Source: Sphaerolaimus hirsutus (taxonomy: Eukaryota > Nematoda > Chromadorea > Monhysterida > Sphaerolaimidae). From it: 64,000 bases of DNA. The stretch is taken from positions 22,275,927-22,339,926 of the forward strand of contig OZ038451.1 of the NCBI GenBank assembly GCA_964036195.1, in the 5' to 3' direction. How positions within the stretch are numbered: the stretch's first letter is position 1; each line of letters starts with the position of its first letter. Below are positions 36,640 to 47,176 of this stretch, one piece after another. Below the pieces are notes generated by a model. It was not told where the DNA came from and did not search any database. It worked only from the letters and a program-made list of their open reading frames with translations. The position numbers were made by a program, and so were the translations under genes.

Positions 36640-37220
36640 GGCAGTGCCACCGCACTCTGCAAAGTGTAAAGTAAAGTGTCAAATGTCATGTAAAATGTGA
36701 ATTAAAAAAGAGATACCGTATATCCTTGAATAAGACCCCAGGGGCGTTATTATTTCGTCAGAGGTTTTGGAGGGGGGAGTTATTCAAGGGGGAGTACTAT
36801 TCAAGGGGGGGAGTAATTTATTCCTCAGAACTTCCAGGAAAACTTTCACTTTATTCATTGTTTGTATGCATTCCGTCAACACATCTAATGCAGAAAATGA
36901 TCAGTTCAACAAGAACAAAAACAACGTATCAATCCTAAAATTTGTGTTCATCGGCGTCTGAATCATTCAAATACACATTGTCGTTTTTCCCAGAGGGGGG
37001 ACTTATTCAAGAGGGGGGAGTTATTCAAGGGGGGCGTTATTTTTTCCTCACCTGGCCAACAGGGGGGTGTTATTCAAGGGGGGGGGGGGGGTATTATTCA
37101 AGGGGGGGGGGGTCTTATTCAAGGATATACGGTATTATTGAACATTTTGCATGACATTTGACAAATTAGTATGATATTTGACACTTCACTTCTCACTTTA
37201 GGGTGTTCGCAGTGCATGGC
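36640..37220. mobile_element. R3 element carrying an R1 element
   Basis: Outer ends 'ccgcactctgcaaagtg' and 'cacttctcactttagggtg' with TGTCAAATGTCATG motifs. Inside, an R1 copy of the GAATAAGACCCC subfamily runs 36714-37134 with ends TACCGTATATCCTTGAATAA and TTATTCAAGGATATACGGTA. Confidence 0.7.
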
Positions 37221-37332
37221 ACCAGACGCCAATAGCACAGCAGAGAAATGGCGTCAAGCGCCATAAACTCCATGGCGCCTTTTGCTTAAGCGCTAGCGCC
37301 AGGGTACAACGCCATGGCGCTTTGACATAACT
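37205..37332. mobile_element. Degenerate R2 element
   Basis: GGCGCC/AGCGCC words ('ctccatggcgcc', 'aagcgctagcgccagg') ending 'gcgctttgacataacta'. Confidence 0.55.
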
Positions 37333-38056
37333 AAACCAAACTCTCCAAGGCTTCATTCAACCTACCATGTGTTGCATGTCTTTTTGCACTCCAGGAACAT
37401 ATATCCTGAATTTTTTTTGCATTCTCCCAACTCTCCCCAACGTGGGCAATGTTCATTGTCATCTTTGCAAACTGGCACTTCTATCTTCTTGCCGCTGGTG
37501 ATTGGGAATTTTAATTTGAATTTTGTTGCGAATTATGTAATTTGAAACGAGTGCCTGTTTTTACCAAAGCTTGCAAGACTTTGTACAGGTGTCTATCACG
37601 TATTCTGAGTTATCGCAATGCCCAGCATCAGTCCATGATTTGCATAATCTGTGCTTGTCGACACATTCTGCTGGTTTATCTGGGGGGTTTGACAAGTGCA
37701 AATCAATTTGAGAACGATGTTTTCTACGAGAACTTCAGATACATAGGTACAAATACAAATGTACAAGTACAAATAGGTATTTACATCATACATGTGTTTA
37801 TTAAGTAACGCTGAAAGAACTTAACTGAACACTTCCCCATGTAAACATCTGGAAAATATTAGGTAATATCCTTATAAACATGCTATTTTCAGTAAGTCTA
37901 AAGCTCAACTCCAGCAGTATATGCTTACAAGATGACTTACAACAGTTGGGAGCTGTATTTTTTACAGACATCTGACAAATATTGTCTACCATTTTACAGT
38001 TAACAAAGCCCAGCAAACTCAATAACTGATACTCATCTCATCAACCATGTGCTGGG

Positions 38057-38388
38057 CTAACACGGGTAACACCAAAACGCTGACAGTTTGCTGACAGCTC
38101 GCTGACAACTACTTCATTATGTTTGTCAGCGACCTGTCAGCGGTTGGCAGTGGGCAGATGCAGTTTTTTTAACCGAACAGCCTCACTGACTGTCAGCAGA
38201 ACTGTCATCGGCTTACTGAATACGTTCATCAATTTCTTATGTTGTCAGCGACCTACAAAATGCTGCAGCTGAGTTGTCAGCGAGTAATCAGTAGACTGAA
38301 TATTTCTGTCAGCGAGATGCCAGTTTTTATGTTTGGCAAGCAAGCTGTCAGCGAGCTCGCTGTCAGCGTTTTACTTTTCCCTGTGTAA
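38057..38388. mobile_element. MITE with GTCAGCG words
   Basis: AACACGGGTAACACCAAAAC at the left and GTTTTACTTTTCCCTGTGTA at the right are imperfect inverted ends; the interior repeats (T)GTCAGCGA in both orientations about a dozen times. Confidence 0.68.
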
Positions 38389-38476
38389 ATCCCCATTAAA
38401 TAACCCCCTTGTGTATAAATCCCCGTAAAAATGGTGTGATCAGCAATTAGCTCTAGAGGAGGTCAATTATTGTCAG

Positions 38477-39493
38477 TTAACTAAAAATATTGAGAAATAT
38501 AGCACCTGGTTCTGATGGGCAGTACACCTTTTTCAATTCCAACTTGTCGTTCTCGCTGAGTCTGCGTCTCTGACCGATCCGCGCATTTTGGTCCGTCGGA
38601 ATTATTGTCGGTTTCTTAGGAGGATACCAGTACTTGGTGAAGGCATTCGGTCCTGAATTTTGTTGGGAATTTTTTTTTGGAAGCAACTTTCACGCGACTC
38701 GGCCTTGATTTTTAAAATAACTATTCCTTTTTGCAAAAGTGCGTGCATTACCTAGGTAGTGTTTACAGGAAAAATCAGTGATGGCAATAATATTTTTGTA
38801 AATTTCGTCTTTTAAGGGAAAAGTTCTGTATTTGTGAGAAAAGGCAGCCAAGTTTTAGATAATTTTTGTGCTCCACGCCCATAAGTTATTGGCATTTCAA
38901 AAAATTGCACTAAATTTATGAGTATAAATATGTTAATAAAAATACCTCTGTATTGTATTTTTGGTGAAACTTTACAATTTTTACGTTTTACTTGGTGCTG
39001 TAATTTCAACTCTAAAGGCGACAACCAGATTAAATTGCTGTGAAGTACCTGAATACATTTAAAATTTGTGTACAAACCATAATGCATCAGTGAAGAGTAA
39101 TCATAGCCAGTGTCTCCTAGATCCAGGGTTTTCAGATAGAAGTTACTATCCTTCCCTTTTCTGATATTTTCAAATAAGATCTGGACAACATTGTAATGAA
39201 GATTAATTGAATTCAACGTGTGGCAAGTTCATGTCTCATAAACTCTTCATTGCCCCCCCCCCCCTTGAATAATACTTTAATTTGAATAGATTATACCCCC
39301 CTGCCGGCTGATTGTTAAAAATGAGTAGCCCTTGAATAATTCCTCCAATGTGATCGGTGAGAAGTATCTTGTATTCTGCATATGTAAATACTTTAAGTAT
39401 CTTAATTCACACCTTCACATAGCTGTCTCTATCCTGTCTGCTCTGTTCATGGTAGAAACCCAGCGCATGTAATATCTCATGAGCAATAATACC
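38477..39493 (-). CDS. Astacin-family (M12A) zinc metalloprotease, C-terminal half of the catalytic domain
   Basis: Secreted or membrane-anchored zinc endopeptidase of the astacin family. Three exons join in frame: 39493-39413, 39180-39078 and 38652-38506, the last reading on to a stop at 38477 unless spliced at GTGCTA. The first holds the zinc site [19 protein letters not shown] (HExxHxxGFxHE); the second [14 protein letters not shown] and the Met-turn [10 protein letters not shown]; the third NAFTKYW and the family signature [18 protein letters not shown] before YC. All three zinc histidines and the Met-turn are present. The 5' exons (signal peptide, propeptide, first half of the domain) were not found in the repeat-filled DNA up to 45 kb, so the gene is either split by very long introns or 5'-truncated. 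Confidence 0.88.
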
Positions 39494-39669
39494 CTGTGAA
39501 ATGAATATTTTGAATCTGATGAATCAAAATAAAAAAATGTAAAAAACATGCAGTGCTCAAGCATCCATTGGCTAAGTTTATTGTTTGTCGCCCGCCTATC
39601 ATTCCAACAAATGAATTGCAACCTTCCTGGAAAAATATTACAGTTGATGAAAACATTAGAAAAATTCTA

Positions 39670-39842
39670 CCGTATGTCCTTGAATAAGTCCCCCTCTTGT
39701 GAGTGTGAGGAAATATAACTCGCCCTCAAATAACTCCCCTCACTTTGATGGGTAGAAAACATTTCACAACATTTCACATTTACAAAAAACGCCATGGCGC
39801 CATTTGAAAAATAGGGAGTCAGGCGCCAAGGGCACCAGGCTA
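39670..39842. mobile_element. R1 and R2 fragments
   Basis: TACCGTATGTCCTTGAATAAG (truncated R1) followed by 'aaaaaacgccatggcgcc' and 'caggcgccaagggc' (R2 remnant). Confidence 0.5.
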
Positions 39843-40862
39843 CCGTTTTTCCTCGAAATACACCCCCCTCGTTTGACCCCGCCCCCTCTCGAGACCACTA
39901 TGAAAGAATCAACCCCCCCCCCTCGAAATACCCCCCCCACAGATTGAGTGTAAAGAGAACGTACATGACAAATACTGCAGTTTGTGTTCTGCGTACTGCA
40001 GAACACACGTTAAAACAATGTCGCGATCACGTTAGAACAGTCTATATACCATCTACGTACTACTATTAGTCTACGGGAGTCTATACATGTCAGTTATTGA
40101 TGCATTTTTCTACCCCAGTGTACATCACAAATGACAGTCTTTATACCATCTACCTACTACTATTAGTCTACAGGAGTCTATACGGGTCAGGTACGGGTCA
40201 CGCACAAATGCCTGGTACGCACAAACGCCCGGTACGCACAAAATTGTGCCCGCCACGCACATCTGCCCGGTAACTTACATCGCTGATGATCTTTGCGTAC
40301 CGGACAGATGGTCACTAATGTTATTGCACAGCTTTTTTCACTTCACTGATATCTGAAAATCACTTGAAAAAGTGTCAAGTGAAAAAAATGGTCAAAAATA
40401 GCCATTATCCACCATTTTTTCACTTGACACTTTTTCAAGTGATGTTTAAATATGTGTAAAGTGACAAAAAGTTAACTAATGTCATTGCGCAACTTTTTTC
40501 ACTTCACACTTGTGAGTGAAGTGCAAAAAGTTGCGCAATGGCATTAGTTAACTTTTTGTCACTTCACACATATTTGAACATCACTTGAAAAAGTGTCAAG
40601 TGAAAAAATGGTGGATAATGGCTATTTTTGACCGTTTTTTTCACTTGACACTTTTTCAAGTGATTTTCAGATATCAGTGAAGTGAAAAAAGCTGTGCAAT
40701 AACATTAGTGACCATCTGTCCGGTACGCAAAGATCATCAGCCATGTAAGTTACCAGGCAGATGTGCGTGGCGGGCACAATTTTGTGCGTACCGGGCATTT
40801 GTGTGTACCAGGCATTTGTGCGTAGGAGGCCTGACCCGGGGGTATTTCGAGGAAATACGGTA
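39841..40862. mobile_element. R1 element split by a large palindrome
   Basis: TACCGTTTTTCCTCGAAATAC and GTATTTCGAGGAAATACGGTA mark the R1 ends with TA borders; the R1 interior ('gacaaatactgcagtttgtg') is at 39966. The palindrome 40184-40838 occupies the rest. Confidence 0.78.
40184..40838. repeat. 655-bp near-perfect palindrome
   Basis: GGGTCAGG and CCTGACCC at the ends, arms of about 320 bp containing ACGCACAAATGCCTGGTACG and CACTTGAAAAAGTGTCAAGTG blocks, meeting near 40510. Probably a foldback transposon inserted in the R1 element. Confidence 0.85.
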
Positions 40863-41034
40863 AAAAAGTGTGTACAGCACCGTCAGTGTGCTAAAACCTC
40901 TTTCAAGCACTCTATCGCGCACATTCATGTATTTATTCACGTAATCAACAAAAATGTGACAAATGAGGTAAAAATATAGCATAAAATCATTCCCCTATAA
41001 ATTCAATTCGAAGACAATGAAAATTGTCATTTGA

Positions 41035-41433
41035 AAAAAAGATTCGTCCAGTTCATATAGCACAAAAAATGTTTTATCCCTTTCTGATCCTTTCTTGAAG
41101 TGAACAAAAACGGAAATACAATTTGAATCCATTGATTCATGGGTCGGTCTGATCGGTTAGACACATCTGATGGATGGACCGTTGGATGAAAAAAATTTCA
41201 TTCACTCATACCGCTTCGTGCATTTTTACCGCGAATTTCGATTATCCACAGACGGTCAACTTGAAACTATGCTGGCGTCATTTTGGCGCCCTTTTAGGGC
41301 AGAGCGCCAGGCGCCAAGCGCCAAGGGCGCCTTTCAGAAAGTGGGCGCCAGGCGCCAGGGGCGCCACAGAAAAAGGGCGCCATGGCGCGGCGCCCTCAAA
41401 TGGCGCCAGCGCCATGGCGCCATTCCATCACTA
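41035..41433. mobile_element. R2-ended element with a unique arm
   Basis: The left 240 bp matches 7395-7660 (for example 'gacacatctgatg' and 'tttgaatccattgattcatg'); the right part is GGCGCC-rich and ends GCGCCATTCCATCACTA. With 7395-7797 it defines an asymmetric R2 subfamily. Confidence 0.65.
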
Positions 41434-41489
41434 TACGCGACTGCTCCTTTCTTTAAAAAAAATATTTTTGTTATTTTTGTGAATGTGCA

Positions 41490-41912
41490 TACCGTAAATG
41501 CTCTAATAATACGACTGGTCTCCAATAATACGACATCTCCAATAGTGCGACAGGTTTGGGCACGTTGTGTGAAAATAATCCGACACTCTCCAATAATGCA
41601 ACACTCTTCAATAGTGCGACACCTGAGAAAGAAAAAGGAAAAGCGCCGTAACGATGTGGCAATCTGCGGAAGCCGCGGATTCGGCGCTTTTGGACAAAGC
41701 GGCGGCTGGCGGCAGTTCGCAAGAGTCGCTCGGCAGTTCGCTAGGGCGCCAGCCGCCTCACAACCGCCACTATTCACTGGCCGAGAAGTTGTTGATTCGA
41801 CGAAAACAATAATGCGACACTCTCTAATAATGCGACATCTCCAATAGTACGACACCTAAAAATGTGCTGAAAAAAATAGTACGACTGTCGTATTATTAGA
41901 GCATTTACGGTA
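41490..41912. mobile_element. R1 subfamily with AATAATACGAC words
   Basis: TACCGTAAATGCTCTAATAA and TTATTAGAGCATTTACGGTA are exact inverted ends. The arms repeat '(C/T)CCAATAATACGACA'. The middle (about 41640-41800) is a GC-rich insert of unknown origin. Confidence 0.82.
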
Positions 41913-42555
41913 CATAAATAAGTATCCTTTAAGAAATAAATTTTTAAGTAAAATTTAACAATTCGTGTTATAGAAATTCCGTCGGATAGCATTAGATAGT
42001 ATATTTTTACCATAAATTTTATACCCCGTCGACGACTGAACAGACTTCGCTCATTTCTGAACAGGCTGAATATTGGTGAAACAACTTCTTCGCAATTCAC
42101 AAACACATACAAAATATGTTCAACCGTTTCTTCAAAAACACCTTTTTGGAGTAATTTTATTGATTATATGTGACACGTTTGAGCTGTACAATTTCAGCGT
42201 TATAAAAACACACAGGTGGTTTAAAAAAGTTGACATAATTTCTTTCATCAGTCCTTGGAACGATTTTTATGCACGGCACCGCATCCATAATCATTTGCAT
42301 GCCACTTTTTATTGACACGATATTAGTCGCATGGAAGGCACTGGACAGCTGCAATAAAGAAACTTCAAAAAGAAACTTCAGGTAAATAAAGTCATAAAAA
42401 ATTTAACTTTAAGAAAAGATTTTCAATTTTGAATCTTAGGCACGGGAAGCTTTGCAAACTGCAGATGAGGCTGCAGATGTTCGGCTCGGGTTTGTGGGTA
42501 AGAAAATGTTCAACCACACAACAGATTTTGGTAGCGCAGTTTTAAAGACGCGTGT

Positions 42556-44068
42556 TGTAATTGAGGCGTCTAATTCTAAAAGTCGACAAGTCCACAAAAT
42601 GCGATTTTGAGTAAATCTCATTTTAAGTTTCAGACCCAATTCCAGACGACGGTGCTACATACTACATACAAGCCAATATCACAGTCTGTATCCCTATACA
42701 TACACAGGTGGCAATATCACAGTCTGTTACCCTACACATACACACATGCACTCTTAACAGTCAAACAGGTGCGATATACATACATGTGGGGCGGTGTTGC
42801 GACATTCCATGTGCACGCAATACACACATATTTATGTTTGTATGTATCAATTGATTATGTATGCTGCGCCCGCTGCTCGCGTTCCATGCACAAATGCCAC
42901 TAATAAATAGTTTGTTAGTTAGTTGATTAATTTATTGATTGAATGAGAACTTGATGTGTTAATAGGTTAATTAAGTCTCTTTACAGTACTATGAAATGTA
43001 AATATTGAGATCAGTGATTATAACAGAGGAATTTTTTAGTGATAGGGCATAACACATACACAAATGAAATTTCAAAAATGAAAACGAATGACAATCTGCA
43101 ACAAATTTTGTAACAAGACAGGATAATTAGTAGGGTTCAAAGATATTGATATTCAATATTCAATATTTTTTTTCTGAAACTCAATATTCAAACTCGATAT
43201 GATATGGAACCTCGATATCAATATTCGATATTTGATATTAAAAAATGGTAGATATTCGATATTCGATATATTGATATTCGTTATTGCAATTTGCTTTTTG
43301 TATAGCAAGGCATATTTCAAGTGACATATTGTATTTCCATGTGGTTGCACGCATGGTTAATCATCTCTTCAGGTCAATGTGAACGGTACAAGTGATTTGT
43401 GTGCATGTGTGTGTGTGTAGGGTAACAGACTGTGATATTGCCACCTGTATATGTATAGGGATACAGACTGTGATATTGGCTTGTATGTAATATTGGATTC
43501 AGCCATTCCAGACCCGTGGTGCGTGTCCAATTTGGCTCTCTCATGCTTTCCATTAAGTTCCATATGTTGACAATAAATTGCCAAATTTTCAGCCCCTAAT
43601 CTCAACGTATATGTGAAAAATGGGGGGTCCACAAAATTCCATTCGGTCAGAGCAAAACTGTTTTTGGGAGGGAAATGGACTTGTCGCCTTCTTGCACGCG
43701 AGAACATTTTTGTTCCCGGGGAAGCCGAGGCTGCCTGATGGGAAAATTATGGACTTGTCGCCTTTTAGAAATCGGTGCCCATAGTGGACTTATCACATTT
43801 CTTGCGTTTTTTTCCCATAGAAAAAGGACGCGGAGGATGGACTTGTCGACTTTTAGCTGAAAACTAAGTGGACTTCTTGCCCATTTTTTTTGCATTTTCC
43901 CCAAAAATGTCAAATTTGGCACTATGCCATATGGGCATGTGAGGTCAAAAAATTTATGGAAAATTATGAAAGATGTGCGGGAGTAGCCACAGCTGACGTT
44001 CCTGGGCCTAACTCAAAATTTTCATATTGTGGACTTGTCGACTTTTAGAATTGGACGCCTCAATTGTG
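42556..44068. mobile_element. Foldback element with GACTTGTCG words
   Basis: TTGAGGCGTCTAATTCTAAA at the left and TTTAGAATTGGACGCCTCAA at the right; inner inverted blocks 'caatatcacagtctgt' (42675, 42710) and 'acagactgtgatattg' (43427, 43465). 'GGACTTGTCG(A/C)CTTTTAG' recurs five times in the right half. An R6-like fragment (43132-43376, TAGGGTTCAAAGATATTG) is nested in it. Confidence 0.65.
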
Positions 44069-44106
44069 TTGTAATTTTTCATGCACACACGGGTATGTCA
44101 GGATTA

Positions 44107-44270
44107 AATACCGTATTTCCTCGAAATACCCCCCGGGGGGTGATAGTTTCAGAGTGAAAATTTTTGAGGGGTTAAAATTTTGGTTGTAACTTACGGAGAC
44201 GTCGAAAAATGCGACAATAAGCACCATGCATAAGGGTCTATACACTTATTTTAGTATGTAGATGGTGTAA
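44107..44270. mobile_element. R1 element, left part
   Basis: TACCGTATTTCCTCGAAATA then the long-form interior ('acgtcgaaaaatgcgacaataa'); no right terminus. Confidence 0.6.
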
Positions 44271-44605
44271 ACCCTGTTATGATGCGACAGTCATTGTTTT
44301 TAACATATACTCGGCGAACATGATACTCTACCACCGCAAATATTTATGTACCTTTTTATCAAAATAAAATATTTAAGTCAAATTGAAAACTTTAAGGACG
44401 GACCTTTCACAAAAAAAAGAAAGAAATGAATAGATTTGCCGGTATGCCGGCCGACCCTACTATTTTCAAGTAAATATGTCGCGTTTCCGGAGCCAGAAAT
44501 ATCGCTATTTATCTTCAGCGGAAATTATCGCAGGACGAAACATTTAGAAAATGGCCTTTAGAATCAGGAAATATTCCGTTCCGACTACGCATCGAACCCG
44601 CGCAT

Positions 44606-44987
44606 CACAAAGCAGAATACCAGAGCCTTTTAACCTATGGGCAAATTCTAAGTATTTGGAGACTTATGTCCCCCCAAAACGGACATATTCCGGACATTTG
44701 TATAGTAAAAGTGGAACAAGTGAGGTGTTAACCCATTTGGGTTACGGTACTTAGTATACAAAAAGGGTGACATCACTATTTCCGGAAAGTGTCCAAGGAT
44801 CAAGTGTATCCATTACCTAAAATGGTTTGAAAAATGGTCTGGAGTGGAAAAATTTGAAAAATGTCTGAAGTAACACCTCATTTGTATCAAAATGTCCGGA
44901 AAAGGTCCGCATTTGGTGGGAATGTCTCCAGTGTGGCTTAGAATTTGCCCATAGGTTAAAAGGCTCTTGTAGGGGCTTGGATTTGTG
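44606..44987. mobile_element. Foldback MITE, AGAGCCTTTTAACC ends
   Basis: 'agagccttttaacctatggg' and 'cccataggttaaaaggctct' are exact inverted copies, extended inward by 'aaattctaag' / 'cttagaattt' and 'gaggtgttaa' / 'taacacctc'. Confidence 0.75.
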
Positions 44988-45353
44988 ATATTTGTGATAT
45001 TTATGGTGTTTGTTGTATAGAATGTTACAACTGATTCTGACTATGACTGTTGTCTGTATACATACATATGTATACATAGTGTCTAACTAGGTACTGTCGG
45101 CATGATCAAAGGAAGGATGTTTATGCATCAGTGCACAGCATGAATGGGTCTGTCATCTATCTTTATGTGTGTGCATTGATGTGTGAAGGTGTATGTCTGG
45201 AATGTGTCTGGAATGTGTCTGGAATGTGCATTTTATTTGTATATATAGTGGAGCTTTGATTAGATTTTTCATTGGTATCTTCAGGCTTTTATCTCATAAG
45301 TTAGAACAGTATAAAATCAACAGTAGGCTATGAATATCATCACATTAGAATTT

Positions 45354-46496
45354 CTACCTAATGTGAACATCATTATCCATATCAGCACAAATTGTGGATG
45401 CATGCACTACAATGTCAGCATCAATATTGCGTATTTTATTGCAGAAGTGGAATTGTTCTTGTACCATCCTGGTTTTTGGACTAAGTGTAGTATCATATTT
45501 AAAGTGAAAGTGAAACTTATGCTTGAGTTGCACTGGCAATCCTCGACTAATGCTAAGTACACCATCTTTCCAGCTTATGAGAGGACTACCCATCTGATTG
45601 AAATAGTGTATATTAGTATGAATGTAAACAATGAGGCTACATACCTTACTTTTAGCAATTATCTCAGCCAATTGATTGGAATATAGGCACATATGAATCA
45701 ATGGTCTTACCAGCATAAAGTTTGTACAGTAAAGTGACAAAATCAACTGATCGGGCTGCAACTGATCAAGAATAGTGTTTAAATATGCAAAAGTATGATC
45801 AAAGGCATGTTTTGTTGTATTGCCAACTGCATAGACTGCCAATTCACACATTTTTTTCTTACTAGCAAAGATAGGCCATAGTTTTTGCATATAAAGAGTA
45901 CAATTCTCTAGCATCTCATCTCTCACAATGAAACAAACTCTATTGATGTTATGGCACCATTTAATCATATTCATTACATGTAGTGGTATGTCATCACCAT
46001 ACTTGATGTGGACTTTAAAGCTATCGGTACTACCACTACCGAAGTAATTGATAAGCAGTTGTGATTCACCATAAGAAGTAAGTGTTCTTGTTTGAAATTC
46101 AATGAGTGTTATCATCTTATTTCTCATGATATTTATAGTGTGATTGCTATCTAATAGAAAAATCATTTTCTGTTGTATGTAGAATTCGATGCTGGTCTCA
46201 TGAGCTCTTTTATTTGTGGCTACATTTTTGATCATTTCTAGTGCATAGCCTAGTGGCATATAGGCTAGGATAGCTGCCCCAACTTCCAATGGCACTCCTT
46301 TCTTGAAGTATTGCATGATGTTGAGCAGCCACATGTATTCATCCTGTTGAAAAGTATGTCGATTATTACTAGTAAAAAGATAAGAACGTGACAGTCAATA
46401 AAAAATTACTTCTTTAATATATACTCGTTTGCCTTGAATAACTTGTAGCACTGCAGGTGACAATCTACTATAGTAGGTTTCCTGTATATTAGCCAT
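45354..46496 (-). CDS. F-box-like protein of the element, two exons
   Basis: Exon 1 is 46496-46425 (24 codons, MANIQETYYSRLSPAVL...), exon 2 is 46343-45354; the 81-bp intron is GT-AG and phase 0, giving about 353 residues. Residues near 40-60 (GVPLEVGAAILAYMPLGYAL) resemble the LPxEI-x-IL-x-YLP pattern of an F-box, the module that links a target to an SCF ubiquitin ligase. The rest is unrecognised, mildly hydrophobic, with scattered Cys and His. It is the only minus-strand gene of the element and is divergently arranged with the gene at 46503. An F-box protein would be unusual cargo for a Polinton; the similarity is suggestive only. Confidence 0.6.
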
Positions 46497-46502
46497 AATA
46501 TA
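46497..46502. promoter_or_regulatory. 6-bp gap between divergent start codons
   Basis: The minus-strand ATG (46496-46494) and the plus-strand ATG (46503-46505) are separated only by 'aatata' type sequence, so each transcript's leader must lie within the other gene or translation starts further in on one side. Confidence 0.5.
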
Positions 46503-46994
46503 ATGTCCCTACCCTCTACTTCTGGTACTAATAGGCAAAAACAATTTTTAGCTGGTATTAACAATTCAGCTTCAGCTTCTGGGATTTTATATGATAAAGA
46601 GTTTTTTCAAATATTCAAGCCAATATCACAATATACAAAGAAGTTTAAATTGAGTTTGGATGCATATCGAATAATATTTCGGAACCTTAATAATCATCCA
46701 AATATTGCAACTGTTTTGTCAGAAGCAATTGACTGCACATTCAGGTTATAGTGCCTTGTATTTAAACCATGTTGTCTTTATTGAAAATCAATAGCCCATG
46801 ACGCCTAGCTGTTTCGCTCATGTAGGCACACCATTGGAAATCGCCACCCATCAAGTGTATATGCTGGAATTTCACTACAGCATGAGAACTTACCAGAATG
46901 TTTGTTTTATTCAATAGTGATAATAAATGATGCTAGTTTTAACATTAGATTTTCAAAAGAATTTGTCATGTTTGCTACCATGCAGCATATATAG
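46503..46994 (+). CDS. Small unknown protein of the element, two exons
   Basis: Exon 1 46503-46744 (MSLPSTSGTNRQKQFLAG...) joins exon 2 46826-46994 in phase 2 through an 81-bp GT-AG intron; the product is about 136 residues and stops at TAG 46992. Both exons have amino-acid composition of real coding sequence (LSLDAYRIIFRNL; NLPECLFYSIVIIND). An overlapping frame from 46986 (HFRLGSRFSSIGAAQDIVN) is also open and could be a further exon. No family recognised. It lies just upstream of the polymerase gene. Confidence 0.5.
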
Positions 46995-47176
46995 AACACT
47001 TTCGGCTTGGATCAAGATTCAGCAGTATTGGTGCTGCACAGGATATTGTCAATTTGCTGAATTCTAACCAAACGATTAACTTATCAGATAATTCACTTTA
47101 TTTATTTGTGAATGTAATTGGTTTGTTTATTACACTTCAACTATTTTCCATCAATTATTATCGCTGCTTAAATTTC

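Noticed and set aside
41170-41855. Frames of 225 and 173 aa
   Set aside because: They cross an R2 element and an R1 element and change composition at the repeat borders.
42436-42639. Exon-like segment near 42440-42500 (reading AREALQTADEAADVRLGFV)
   Set aside because: An acceptor and a donor-like GGTAAG are present, but no partner exon or family match could be found, and it runs into a foldback element.
45354-45686. Plus-strand frame opposite the F-box-like gene
   Set aside because: Antisense shadow of the better-supported minus-strand gene, which has a consistent two-exon structure.
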